From Adhaeretor mobilis (lineage in GTDB: Bacteria > Planctomycetota > Planctomycetia > Pirellulales > Lacipirellulaceae), in NCBI RefSeq assembly GCF_007741515.1, contig NZ_CP036263.1, positions 4,513,178-4,577,177 on the forward strand: 64,000 nucleotides of DNA, written 5' to 3'. The notes below the pieces were generated by a model. The model had not been told where the DNA came from, ran no database searches, and saw only the letters and a list, made by a program, of their open reading frames with translations. Made by a program: the position numbers and the translations under genes. Shown one piece after another: positions 27,534 through 35,779 of the stretch (position 1 is its first letter; every line of letters starts with the position of its first letter).

Positions 27534-28490
27534 ATGTTCACTATGAAATATATGACCAACGCAGAAAGACTAGCACCTACTCTCCAGCGCATCTTGCTCG
27601 CAACTTGCGTGCTTTGCTGCTCGCTAGCCTCATACGCCAGCGCTCAGGTCGCAACACGCAAGGCGCGCTGGTACTTCAACTTCGGCGATGCAGTAGAAAT
27701 CGAATTCTACGGCAATGAGTCGCCGCTGCACGTAGCCAACTTTTTTGACTACGCCAATGACGATGACTACAACAGTTCGTATATTCACCGTTCTGTTTCG
27801 GGATCTTCGCGATTCTTCCAAGGGGGCAGCTACTACATCCCTCCTTCTCCAACCCTCGACAATTTGTCTAGTCTTCCAATTACCGCCGGTTCGCAAATAC
27901 CTAACGAATTCAACGCCGCTAACGGATTAAGCAATACGCCTGGAACCCTAGCCGCAGCGAGAACTGCTCATCCCGATAGCGCCACGAGTGGTTGGTTCAT
28001 TAACATCACCAACAACGCATCAGGATTTGACCCCGGTCCGTACACCGTTTTCGGCCAAGTGACAAAAGGTTTGGATTTCCTGAACCTAGTGGCGCAACAA
28101 CCGCTCTTTGAGAATATCTTTCCTGGGTATTCGTCGGCCCCTTACGGAACGGCACCGCTAATAAATGGGGAATCTCTTTTCGTCATCCAGGAAGTTTTGG
28201 AAGTGTCCGTATTAGATGGCGACTACGACGATAACGGTATGGTGAATGCTGGGGACCTGGCAGAGTGGAATCAAGACTATGGAACGGCGGGCTTCCTGCA
28301 AGCGGATGGCGATGGAAACCGCAATGTCGGCGGTGGTGACTTCTTGCTGTGGCAGAGCAATTTTGGGGCAACTTCCGCGACCCCAGCAATCGGCGTAGTC
28401 CCCGAGCCCACCTCCCTCGCCCTAGCCGCTTGCGGCTTAGCAGCGTTGGGGTTCGCACGACGACGCAAGATCCAACTAGCCGGCCGCTAA
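27534..28490 (+). CDS. Secreted cyclophilin-type protein with dockerin repeats and PEP-CTERM tail (paralogue)
   Basis: A 318-aa protein starting 2 bp after the stop of the upstream paralogue, hence one transcript. A signal peptide ends ASYASAQ. The divergent cyclophilin domain has EIEFYGNESPLHVANFFDY, FFQGGSYY, GTLAAART and ATSGWFINITNN, so the catalytic surface is less conserved than in the first copy. Dockerin-like repeats DYDDNGMVNAGDLAEWNQDY and DGDGNRNVGGGDFLLWQ follow, then VPEPTSLALAACGLAALGF and ARRRK, the canonical PEP-CTERM ending. Likely a tandem duplication that has diverged. Confidence 0.88.
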   Translation: MFTMKYMTNAERLAPTLQRILLATCVLCCSLASYASAQVATRKARWYFNFGDAVEIEFYGNESPLHVANFFDYANDDDYNSSYIHRSVSGSSRFFQGGSYYIPPSPTLDNLSSLPITAGSQIPNEFNAANGLSNTPGTLAAARTAHPDSATSGWFINITNNASGFDPGPYTVFGQVTKGLDFLNLVAQQPLFENIFPGYSSAPYGTAPLINGESLFVIQEVLEVSVLDGDYDDNGMVNAGDLAEWNQDYGTAGFLQADGDGNRNVGGGDFLLWQSNFGATSATPAIGVVPEPTSLALAACGLAALGFARRRKIQLAGR

Positions 28491-28503
28491 GCCGCAAGCG
28501 GCT
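28490..28503. terminator. Hairpin between convergent genes
   Basis: AGCCGC-AA-GCGGCT, a short GC-rich dyad at the end of the PEP-CTERM gene and 7 bp before the end of the DUF2461 gene on the other strand. There is no T-run, so it is only a possible shared terminator. Confidence 0.35.
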
Positions 28504-28509
28504 GGCGAA

Positions 28510-29205
28510 TCAGAATTTCAAACCGATCGCTTCGCATAAGAAAGCCACGTAGCCTCTCGATGCACGAAATGCCGTCGCGGTTTCTTTCACGACATCCGCA
28601 GAAAGCACGGTGTCGTAATCGAGTTTCGCCACAGCAATGTGGTCTTTCCGCTTGATATCTTCAATTAGAGGGTGCTCGACTGTGTAACCTTGCGGAGGAC
28701 GCTTCAAGCTCTCGCCACTTAGCTCCCAACGTTTCTTCAAGGCCGCGCTACTCTTTGTTTTTCTCCACTCCGCGGACTGTTTGTCAATCGCTCTACGAAT
28801 CTTTCGCAGCGTGGGACCGTCGGGATTCCAGATTCCGGCGCCTAGAAAAGCTTCGTCGTTGTCGATATGGGAATAGAAACCCGGGGCGTGGACGTCCTTA
28901 CCTTTCTCGTGCCGAAAATGTATCCCCAAGTTCGTCTTATAGGGTCGCTTGTCTTTTCCAAAGCGAACGTCGCGATAGATGCGCATGATCGAACCGCCTT
29001 GGCGCTTCGGTACTGCTATGAAGTGGGGTGATATTTTCGCCAGGGGTGCAGCCATCGCTTCCACGAAAGCCATCGCTGGGACCAGCACGCTCTCTTCATA
29101 ACGTGGCTTGTGCTTAGCGAACCAATCGCGATTGTTGTTCTTCGAGAGTTGATCGAAGAATTTCAGTAGATCAAGCGGAAAGCCAGGAAACTTTGTCTTC
29201 GCCAT
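28510..29205 (-). CDS. DUF2461 family protein
   Basis: A 231-aa soluble protein from the ATG at 29205. It carries the DUF2461 pattern: FFDQLSKNNNRDWFAKHKPR near the N-terminus, then MRIYRDVRFGKDKRPYKTNL and GFYSHIDNDEAFLGAGIW, with a C-terminal VEHPLIEDIKRKDHIAV. The length is normal. Homologues are widespread, conserved and of unknown function. The gene is isolated between the cyclophilin pair and the lipase-like gene. Confidence 0.88.
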   Translation of the reverse strand: MAKTKFPGFPLDLLKFFDQLSKNNNRDWFAKHKPRYEESVLVPAMAFVEAMAAPLAKISPHFIAVPKRQGGSIMRIYRDVRFGKDKRPYKTNLGIHFRHEKGKDVHAPGFYSHIDNDEAFLGAGIWNPDGPTLRKIRRAIDKQSAEWRKTKSSAALKKRWELSGESLKRPPQGYTVEHPLIEDIKRKDHIAVAKLDYDTVLSADVVKETATAFRASRGYVAFLCEAIGLKF

Positions 29206-29463
29206 AGCGACTCTTACCTTCAAGCTAGTGAATATTTCGTGCCCGCTAGTTTCGCCGACCTACGAACACTTGGGAAACGAAACTCAAGGAGTGGTTGCTG
29301 CCCCTCACAAAAAAGTCTCCCCTACAGTCCAGCTACCACCCAGCCGATACACGGCATAGGGCATGTGGCATGACTCCTGCAACAGGTTGGCAAGGTTTAC
29401 GCAGGCGTCACAACCTGACCGTTAGTAGTTCGTTAATCCTTACTCTTTAGCTATCCGGCAATC

Positions 29464-30387
29464 ATGAGTCGCAATCGATTCTCATTATTCTTGCTGCTCA
29501 TCTGCTGCTTACTAGGGTCAGGCTGCCGGCTTGATACCCCCGTGCTCCAGCGTGGCGGCAATGGACGGATGGGGGTACTGCTGAACTACTCTTGCGGGGC
29601 TCATCCGTGCGACGCCATCGACCCGGCCAAGCCGACTATCGTGTTCACCCACGGCTGGAACCCACTGCCGAAGCGCATTCGCACGACTTTTGCCCAGTCT
29701 TCGGCTCGAGAGCTGCGCTGCCGCTGTGGCGACAGCTATAACCTGCTTTCCTGGGATTGGAATGGTGTGAAGGTGCGCCCCTTCAACAATGAACCCGAAC
29801 GCATCGGCCGCTGCCAGGGCCAAATGCTGGCTTCCGCACTACGGGCTCGTGGTGTGAATCCTCGTCAAACGCAAATCGTTGGGCATAGTTTGGGAACTGT
29901 CGCCGCCACCCAAGCGGCCGTGTGCTTGAGAGATCTCGGTCCCATGGCGCAGTTGACACTGCTTGACCCCCCAAAGAATTATCACGAACTCATCTTTTGC
30001 AAACTGGGTGCCACACGGCATGCGTGCAAAGTGGAGAACTATTGGGCCCCCGGCTGTAGCGGCTTTGGAGCCGTGGCCAATTACCGAGGAGTCATGAACT
30101 ATCGAGTCGACGGCCCCACGCCCATGCGCGGTGTGCCCGACTTAAGTAGCTCAAATCACGTCCATGTAATGTTGTGGTACTACGAGACCATTCGCTCCCC
30201 AAACAAGCAGTGCGGTTTTCAGAACAGCGATCTGCGTTGCTATTGCGGACGCACGATGAGACAGCCTGAGGAAGTCGCCGCTGAAACTGATTTGGAGAAT
30301 ATTGATTTGAATGAGGCTCTACCAAACGCAGAGGTGCCGCCATCAGTCTACACCGCAGCAGCGTCAGACGGATCGCGAAACCGGTAG
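29464..30387 (+). CDS. Lipoprotein of the alpha/beta-hydrolase (lipase-like) fold
   Basis: A 307-aa protein with a lipoprotein signal (LLLICCLLGSGC, lipobox ending in Cys 21). PTIVFTHGWNPLPKRIR carries the oxyanion-hole His-Gly, and TQIVGHSLGTVAATQAAVCL holds the nucleophile Ser in GHSLGT. Asp in LLDPPKN and a His in SSNHVHVMLWYY could complete the triad. Many Cys residues suggest disulphides, as expected outside the cytoplasm. The fold resembles secreted triacylglycerol lipases and related enzymes; the substrate is unknown. Its 3' end overlaps the convergent phoB gene by 40 bp. Confidence 0.82.
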   Translation: MSRNRFSLFLLLICCLLGSGCRLDTPVLQRGGNGRMGVLLNYSCGAHPCDAIDPAKPTIVFTHGWNPLPKRIRTTFAQSSARELRCRCGDSYNLLSWDWNGVKVRPFNNEPERIGRCQGQMLASALRARGVNPRQTQIVGHSLGTVAATQAAVCLRDLGPMAQLTLLDPPKNYHELIFCKLGATRHACKVENYWAPGCSGFGAVANYRGVMNYRVDGPTPMRGVPDLSSSNHVHVMLWYYETIRSPNKQCGFQNSDLRCYCGRTMRQPEEVAAETDLENIDLNEALPNAEVPPSVYTAAASDGSRNR

Positions 30388-31052
30388 CCCACGCCGCGAA
30401 CGGTTTGGATAAGATCCGCATGTCCTCCGAGTTTCTTGCGGAGGGCTCGAATATGCACATCGATGGTGCGTTCTAGTACGATTGCATCGTCTCCCAGGGC
30501 CACGTCAATGAGTTCCGCCCGACTATAGGCACGCCCAGGCTGTCGCACCAGGGTGGTGAGCAAGTCGAATTCGCTTGGAGTTAAGTCAAGAGCCTCATCG
30601 CCTACTGTCACCCAATGTCGGCGTCGGTCGATCATGATGCCTTGGCTTACGACGATGTCCCGATCCGCGCTGCTTTGATCTTTACGCCTTAGCAGTGCAT
30701 TTATTCGCTGCAGGAGTACTTTCACGCTGAACGGCTTTGTCACATAGTCGTCCGCTCCCATGGAGAAACCGACAAGTTGGTCAGACTCTTCGCTGCGTGC
30801 CGTGAGCATCATCACCAACATGTCTTGGATCGCGGCATCGGCACGCACCAGCCGACAGATTTCGAGCCCGTCAATCAGAGGCAGCATGAGATCGAGAATC
30901 ACGAGATCGGGGCAACGCAGCCGAATCTCGCGTATGCCCTGTTGGCCATCACGCGCTAATTGGGTTTCGTAGCCTTCTTGGCGGAGATTGTACTCTAGCA
31001 CTTCGCCCAGCGAAGCATCGTCTTCGACTATCAATACTCTTGCTTTGGTCAT
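30348..31052 (-). CDS. phoB: Phosphate regulon response regulator PhoB
   Basis: A 234-aa OmpR/PhoB-class transcription factor. The receiver domain (1-120) has the phosphoacceptor Asp in LVILDLMLPL (about 54), LTARSEE and the Lys in VTKPF. The winged-helix DNA-binding domain has LTPSEFDLLTTLVRQPGRAY and VDVHIRALRKKLG, VRGVGYRF. It is the last gene of the phosphate cluster and would be phosphorylated by the PhoR kinase encoded upstream, then bind Pho boxes such as the candidate before pstS. Confidence 0.93.
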   Translation of the reverse strand: MTKARVLIVEDDASLGEVLEYNLRQEGYETQLARDGQQGIREIRLRCPDLVILDLMLPLIDGLEICRLVRADAAIQDMLVMMLTARSEESDQLVGFSMGADDYVTKPFSVKVLLQRINALLRRKDQSSADRDIVVSQGIMIDRRRHWVTVGDEALDLTPSEFDLLTTLVRQPGRAYSRAELIDVALGDDAIVLERTIDVHIRALRKKLGGHADLIQTVRGVGYRFRDPSDAAAV

Positions 31053-31087
31053 GTTCTCAGACGGCGTTTCGGTTTCAGTTGGCGACC

Positions 31088-31753
31088 CTAAACGGACGCT
31101 TCGTTACGGTGGCGAGTGATTTCGCCATCCACTAGATAAATCACATCCTCGGCGATGTTCGTCGCGTGGTCGCCTATCCGCTCGACGTGACGTGATGCCG
31201 AGAAAAAGTAAATCGCCGGCTCGACATCAGAAGCATTCTGATGGACCAAGTCATGCAGGGCGTCGATCACTTGACGATTGAGAATGTCCACAATGTCATC
31301 TCGCAGGCAGACCTCCCTTGCGGTTTCGACATCCAGGCGTACAAATGCGTCGAGCGCATCCCGCACCATGCCAATGGCCACCTCTGCCATGCGGTCGATA
31401 TTTTCCGGGGCTTGAAACTCAGGAAACATCGTCAGGCTACGCGACCGTTCGCCGATATTGACCGCGAGGTCGGCAATTCGCTCAAGGTCGTTGTTGATCT
31501 TCAGAACTGTAGCAACCCGACGCAGATCGACTGCGACTGGCTGGTGGAGCGCAAGTATCTTCAGGCACTCTTCTTCGATTTGGACTTCGCGGTTATTGAC
31601 GACCTCTTCATCGCGCAGCACCTCCTCGAGCGGCTCGGTACTCAGCTCTCGCAAAGCTTGGCAGCCGCGGAAGACCATTTGCTCGACAATCGACGATTGA
31701 TCGAGTAACAGTTGTTCGAGAGCTTGCAGATCTCGTTGAAGATGTTTACTCAT
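31088..31753 (-). CDS. phoU: Phosphate signalling regulator PhoU
   Basis: A 221-aa protein of two three-helix PhoU repeats, starting MSKHLQRDLQALEQLLLDQ. Conserved acidic stretches are VNNREVQIEEECLKIL and NDLERIADLAVNIGE in repeat 1, and ISRHVERIGDHATNIAED-type sequence (ASRHVERIGDHATNIAED) in repeat 2, which coordinate metal. PhoU links the Pst transporter to the PhoR kinase and dampens Pho signalling when phosphate is ample. It lies between pstB and phoB. Confidence 0.95.
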   Translation of the reverse strand: MSKHLQRDLQALEQLLLDQSSIVEQMVFRGCQALRELSTEPLEEVLRDEEVVNNREVQIEEECLKILALHQPVAVDLRRVATVLKINNDLERIADLAVNIGERSRSLTMFPEFQAPENIDRMAEVAIGMVRDALDAFVRLDVETAREVCLRDDIVDILNRQVIDALHDLVHQNASDVEPAIYFFSASRHVERIGDHATNIAEDVIYLVDGEITRHRNEASV

Positions 31754-31801
31754 AGTGGGCTAAACTTTCCTACCGGCGGCTTGTTCTCAGGTGCGATTCC
31801 A

Positions 31802-32710
31802 CTATCCGAATCGACCAGTAATATACTCTTCCGTTTGTTGTTGGGTCGGACGCGTGAAGAGCTCCGTCGTTGCGCCGACCTCAATCAGGCTACCTTCGTA
31901 GAAGAAGGCCGTTTGATCGGAAACCCGTGCTGCCTGCTGCATGTTGTGCGTCACGATCACGATGGTATAGGAATTTTTCAATTCAAAAATCAGGTCCTCG
32001 ATTCGAGCGGTTGATTTGGGGTCGAGCGCCGAAGCAGGCTCGTCCATTAGCAGCACATCTGGAAACGTAGCCAAAGCACGGGCGATGCACAGCCGTTGTT
32101 GCTGGCCACCGGAGAGCTGCAACGCGGAGTCGTTCAGCCGATCTTTCACCTCATCCCACAGGGCAGCCTGCTCCAGGCACTTCTCAACGATTTCGTCTAA
32201 TACCCCGCGTTGTTTCACTCCCGCCACACGAGGGCCATAGGCAATGTTATCGTAGATCGACTTCGGGAAAGGGTTCGACTTTTGAAAAACCATGCCGACA
32301 CGCTTACGGAGCTCGACCACATCGGTCCGCGACTTGTAGATGTCTACGCCGTCGAGCAGGATGTCGCCACGTACGATCGTATCGTCAATCATATCGTTCA
32401 TACGGTTCAAGCAGCGCAGGAACGTACTTTTTCCACAGCCTGAGGGGCCGATTAGTGCCGTGACCAAATTCTCAGGCATGTCGAGCGATACGTTATGCAG
32501 CGCTTGGTTCGACCCATAGAAGAAATCCACGCCCTGGGCGGAGACCTTCTGACGAAGATTACGCATCTCGTCGGCCGAAAGAGACGAACGGTCCGTGCCT
32601 ACCACGGGTGCTGCCAGTGATGTTGTCGGTCGTTCAGAGGTCATTTCGCTCATAACTAAAGGGCCGAGTGTTTCAGGAGTTGGTTCGCTGAGCTTCTTTA
32701 ATTTTACCAT
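31802..32710 (-). CDS. pstB: Phosphate ABC transporter ATP-binding protein
   Basis: A 302-aa ATPase that drives phosphate import on the cytoplasmic side. Walker A is [19 protein letters not shown], the Q-loop is [19 protein letters not shown], the signature is [16 protein letters not shown], Walker B is [12 protein letters not shown], and the H-loop is [15 protein letters not shown]. About 45 extra N-terminal residues precede the usual start of the family, with a Ser/Thr-rich stretch. The start overlaps the end of pstA by 7 bp. Confidence 0.96.
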   Translation of the reverse strand: MVKLKKLSEPTPETLGPLVMSEMTSERPTTSLAAPVVGTDRSSLSADEMRNLRQKVSAQGVDFFYGSNQALHNVSLDMPENLVTALIGPSGCGKSTFLRCLNRMNDMIDDTIVRGDILLDGVDIYKSRTDVVELRKRVGMVFQKSNPFPKSIYDNIAYGPRVAGVKQRGVLDEIVEKCLEQAALWDEVKDRLNDSALQLSGGQQQRLCIARALATFPDVLLMDEPASALDPKSTARIEDLIFELKNSYTIVIVTHNMQQAARVSDQTAFFYEGSLIEVGATTELFTRPTQQQTEEYITGRFG

Positions 32711-33612
32711 TGGATCCGCTTACTGAAACGATATCGTAGGAAGACGGCGAGGGCGTTCATACATATTAGGACGGTCAGCAGCACGACAATCGCGGCGGCT
32801 GCCGCTTGATGGAAAGCTTCCTGTGGCTGATCCGTCCAGTTATAGATTTGCAGCGGCAGCACACTAAAGTCGTCGTGAACTATGTCTTGAGGCAAGAAGG
32901 CCGTGTACGTAGCTGCCCCAATCGCCAACAACGGCGCAGCTTCCCCCAGTGCTCTTGAGAGCGCCAAGATTACGCCCGTTAGGATGCCCGGCAATGAAGC
33001 CGGCAACAGTTGCCCCCATACCGTTTGCCAGCGGGTCGCTCCCAATGCGTAAGAGGCTTGGCGAATCGTTTTCGGCACTGCCCGCAGCGCTTCCTGCGAG
33101 GCGAGGATCACGATGGGTAATATGACCAGGGTCAAGGTGAGCGCCCCAGCCAGCAAACTGCGGTTGAGGCTCATCGCTCGAACGAATAGGCCTAGACCAA
33201 GAATCCCGTACACGATCGAGGGCACGCCAGCGAGGTTAGCGATATTGGTCTGGGCAAAGGTACGCCAGCGACTCGGCTTGCAGTATTCTTCCAGATAAAT
33301 CGCTGTGCCCACACCTAGGGGCACCGAAAACAGTGCCGTGAGTCCAATCAAGTACAAGCTGCCCACCAGCGAAGACTTGATCCCTGCGTTTTCCGCCGTC
33401 GATGAAGGAAAGCTGGTTATGAAGTCGAGGTTCACGCGCCCCCAGCCAAACTGAAATATCTTCCACAGCAATACCACTAACGTGGCCATGCAAACAATGG
33501 TGCATGTCGCGCAGGCAACAGCAAAAGCATTGGACGCAAATTTTGCCAGGGGTCTGCCATTGGAGTGCTCTGCGAGCGAATTGCGGTACACAGGCGGTGA
33601 GGAATTACTCAT
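32704..33612 (-). CDS. pstA: Phosphate ABC transporter permease PstA
   Basis: A 302-aa permease with about six membrane helices from the ATG at 33612, preceded by GGAGG; this ATG overlaps the pstC stop by 4 bp (ATGA). Motifs are [38 protein letters not shown] and, in the cytoplasmic loop, [20 protein letters not shown]-like sequence ([20 protein letters not shown]) with the EAA-type PTIRQ-G box, then [15 protein letters not shown]. It forms a heterodimer with PstC and carries phosphate across the inner membrane. Confidence 0.95.
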   Translation of the reverse strand: MSNSSPPVYRNSLAEHSNGRPLAKFASNAFAVACATCTIVCMATLVVLLWKIFQFGWGRVNLDFITSFPSSTAENAGIKSSLVGSLYLIGLTALFSVPLGVGTAIYLEEYCKPSRWRTFAQTNIANLAGVPSIVYGILGLGLFVRAMSLNRSLLAGALTLTLVILPIVILASQEALRAVPKTIRQASYALGATRWQTVWGQLLPASLPGILTGVILALSRALGEAAPLLAIGAATYTAFLPQDIVHDDFSVLPLQIYNWTDQPQEAFHQAAAAAIVVLLTVLICMNALAVFLRYRFSKRIQW

Positions 33613-34562
33613 TCGTATTCCTCCCTCATGCGAGAGAGTATCCACTGTGCCAGAATATTGATCAGCAGCGTCATGACGAATAGCGTCAGGCCGACGGCAA
33701 AAATTGTGGAGTGCTCGACCGAACCAGTAGGGATATCGCCCGAGCTAACCTCTACGATGTAAGCCGTCATCGTCTGGATGCTATCGAAGAAGTTGAGCGT
33801 CAGATGAGCCGTTGCCCCGGCGGCCAGCGTGACCGCCATTGTTTCGCCAATGGCCCGGGAGATTGCTAACAGGAACGACGCCACGATGCCAGACAACGCC
33901 GCAGGCACAACCACGCCGCAAGTCACGTCGAGCTTCGTAGCACCCAGGGCATAGGCGGCTTCCCTGAGCGAGCGAGGCACCGAACGCAGCACTTCTTCGC
34001 TAAGCGAGACGATCATCGGCAATATCATGATGCCAACGACGAGACACGCATTAGCAGCGTTGAAGTACGCTGCCGAAGGGAACCAGTCCTTAATCAGCGG
34101 TGAAATGAACACGACAGCCACATAGCCAAACACGACCGACGGAATGCCGGCCAAGATCTCTAACGCTGGTTTCACAACATCCCTGACGACGGGCTTGGCG
34201 TACTCGCTCAAGTAGATTGCCGTTCCTAGTCCAAACGGAATCGCAATCGCCGCCGACCCAGCGGCCACCATCATGGTGCCACAGATAAGAGGAAGAATGC
34301 CGAAGTGCTGCGGCTTGAACAGCGGCGTCCACTCCGTGCCCATGAAGAACTCGACGAGGGAAACTTCGCCGAAGAACGGCAGCGCCTGGCTCAACAGCAC
34401 CAGCACAATACCCACGGTGGTAATGACCGAAACGACCGCACAGAACATGAGCAAGCCGTGCATCAGCTTCTCAAACACCTTACGGCGAGCACCACTCGTG
34501 ACTAAACGAACAGAGCAGGCTGATTGAGGCTCGGCGGATTGAGGTTGGGCTATGGAAACCAT
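33609..34562 (-). CDS. pstC: Phosphate ABC transporter permease PstC
   Basis: A 317-aa permease, about six helices after a soluble N-terminus. Conserved segments include VEFFMGTEWTPLFKPQHFG, AIYLSEYAKPVVRDVVKPAL, EILAGIPSVVFGYVAVVF, the LRSVPRSLREAAYALGATK loop and AISRAIGETMAVTLAAGAT. It pairs with PstA. The stop overlaps the pstA start. Confidence 0.95.
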   Translation of the reverse strand: MVSIAQPQSAEPQSACSVRLVTSGARRKVFEKLMHGLLMFCAVVSVITTVGIVLVLLSQALPFFGEVSLVEFFMGTEWTPLFKPQHFGILPLICGTMMVAAGSAAIAIPFGLGTAIYLSEYAKPVVRDVVKPALEILAGIPSVVFGYVAVVFISPLIKDWFPSAAYFNAANACLVVGIMILPMIVSLSEEVLRSVPRSLREAAYALGATKLDVTCGVVVPAALSGIVASFLLAISRAIGETMAVTLAAGATAHLTLNFFDSIQTMTAYIVEVSSGDIPTGSVEHSTIFAVGLTLFVMTLLINILAQWILSRMREEYE

Positions 34563-34574
34563 CGAAGTCCGAAC

Positions 34575-35558
34575 TCAGTTTGCTGCAGTTGGCTCAAGGT
34601 GCGCGGTGGCCTCGCTCTTGAGCAGCTCAGCATTGCTTGCAAGCTCATCTTGCGAAGGTGACACATACAGCTTCTGTACGGCAAATTTTTCCGCATTCTC
34701 GACATAGAAGTTTACGAACTCAGACACAGCCGGGCGGGCCAGCGACTTCTTGCTGACGTAGATGAAAATCGGGCGAGCCAGTGGCTTGTAGCTGCCATCT
34801 TTCACGGACGCTTCGTCCGGTTTCACTGGCCCGTCACCCTCACCCGCATCGACTCCCAGCAGCTTGAGCTTCTCTTTGTTCTCTGCGTAGTACGCATAGC
34901 CAAAGTACCCAAGGCCGCCCTTCTCGTTGGAAACGCCGCGAACAAGCATGTTGTCGTTCTCGCTGGGCGTGTAATCGGGTCGGCTTGCTTTCTTCTCGCC
35001 ATTGATCACCTGGGTGAAGTACTCGAAAGTACCGGAAGCCGTTCCAGGTCCATAAAGTTTTAGCGGTACATCGGGCCAGTCAGGGTTCACATCCTGCCAG
35101 GTACTGACTGTCCCCTTCGCTTCAGGTCGCCAGATGGTTTTCAATTGCTCTACCGTCAGGGAGTCGCACCAATCATTCTCTGGATTAGCCACCACAGCCA
35201 AACCATCTTGAGCAACGACAAACCCTACGACTTCAATCCCGTTGGCTCTGGCTTCTTCGACTTCGCTATCTTTGATGGGTCGCGAGGCGTCCGAGATGTC
35301 AGTCTCTCCCTTTACGAACTTACTAAAGCCGGCACTAGTACCCGATTGGCTCACAGAGATTCGAATCTCTGGGTGCTCTACCCGATAGGCCTCCGCGGCT
35401 GCCTCGGAAACAGGGTATACAGTGCTAGAGCCATCAATGCGAATGCTCTCCCCCTGCCCACCGCAGCCGCACAACAGAGCGGGCAGTGCCAGTAGGGAGA
35501 AAAGCCTAGAAGAAAACCAACCTGCAAAATGCGACTCCCAGCCGCGAATGAAATGCAT
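34575..35558 (-). CDS. pstS: Phosphate-binding lipoprotein PstS
   Basis: A 327-aa periplasmic phosphate-binding protein. The start is the ATG at 35558, giving a lipoprotein signal (LFSLLALPALLCGCG). The phosphate-site motifs are IDGSSTVYPVSEAAAEAY and SQSGTSAGFSKFVKGETDIS, with GPGTASGTFEYF further on. The N-terminal Cys would be lipidated. It is first of the pst-phoU-phoB operon. Confidence 0.95.
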   Translation of the reverse strand: MHFIRGWESHFAGWFSSRLFSLLALPALLCGCGGQGESIRIDGSSTVYPVSEAAAEAYRVEHPEIRISVSQSGTSAGFSKFVKGETDISDASRPIKDSEVEEARANGIEVVGFVVAQDGLAVVANPENDWCDSLTVEQLKTIWRPEAKGTVSTWQDVNPDWPDVPLKLYGPGTASGTFEYFTQVINGEKKASRPDYTPSENDNMLVRGVSNEKGGLGYFGYAYYAENKEKLKLLGVDAGEGDGPVKPDEASVKDGSYKPLARPIFIYVSKKSLARPAVSEFVNFYVENAEKFAVQKLYVSPSQDELASNAELLKSEATAHLEPTAAN

Positions 35559-35650
35559 GAATCTAAGTCCTTGACTGATTTGATGGGACACTATCAGGAC
35601 AGAACGACCCCACAGAATGCTGTCCTGTTCGGGGAGGATAGCAAGCAATT

Positions 35651-35677
35651 GTTAACAAGAGGTTAAGAAACGGTTGC
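35651..35677 (-). promoter_or_regulatory. Candidate Pho box upstream of pstS
   Basis: Three pentamers repeat at an exact 11-bp step: GTTAA at 35651, GTTAA at 35662 and GTTGC at 35673 on the + strand (TTAAC on the - strand, in the direction of pstS). The site lies about 93 bp before the pstS start. Direct repeats of TTAAC-like pentamers or hexamers one helical turn apart are the known layout of PhoP/PhoB boxes in several phyla. Binding is not shown, and the third unit is weaker. Confidence 0.55.
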
Positions 35678-35779
35678 GATGGCTGGCAAATGCGAAAGAT
35701 CGGCAATTGGGGCTGAGAACCGCAATACTGGGCCTCTCTGGGTGAGAAAACGACAGCTTCACTACAATGAACTGCACAT

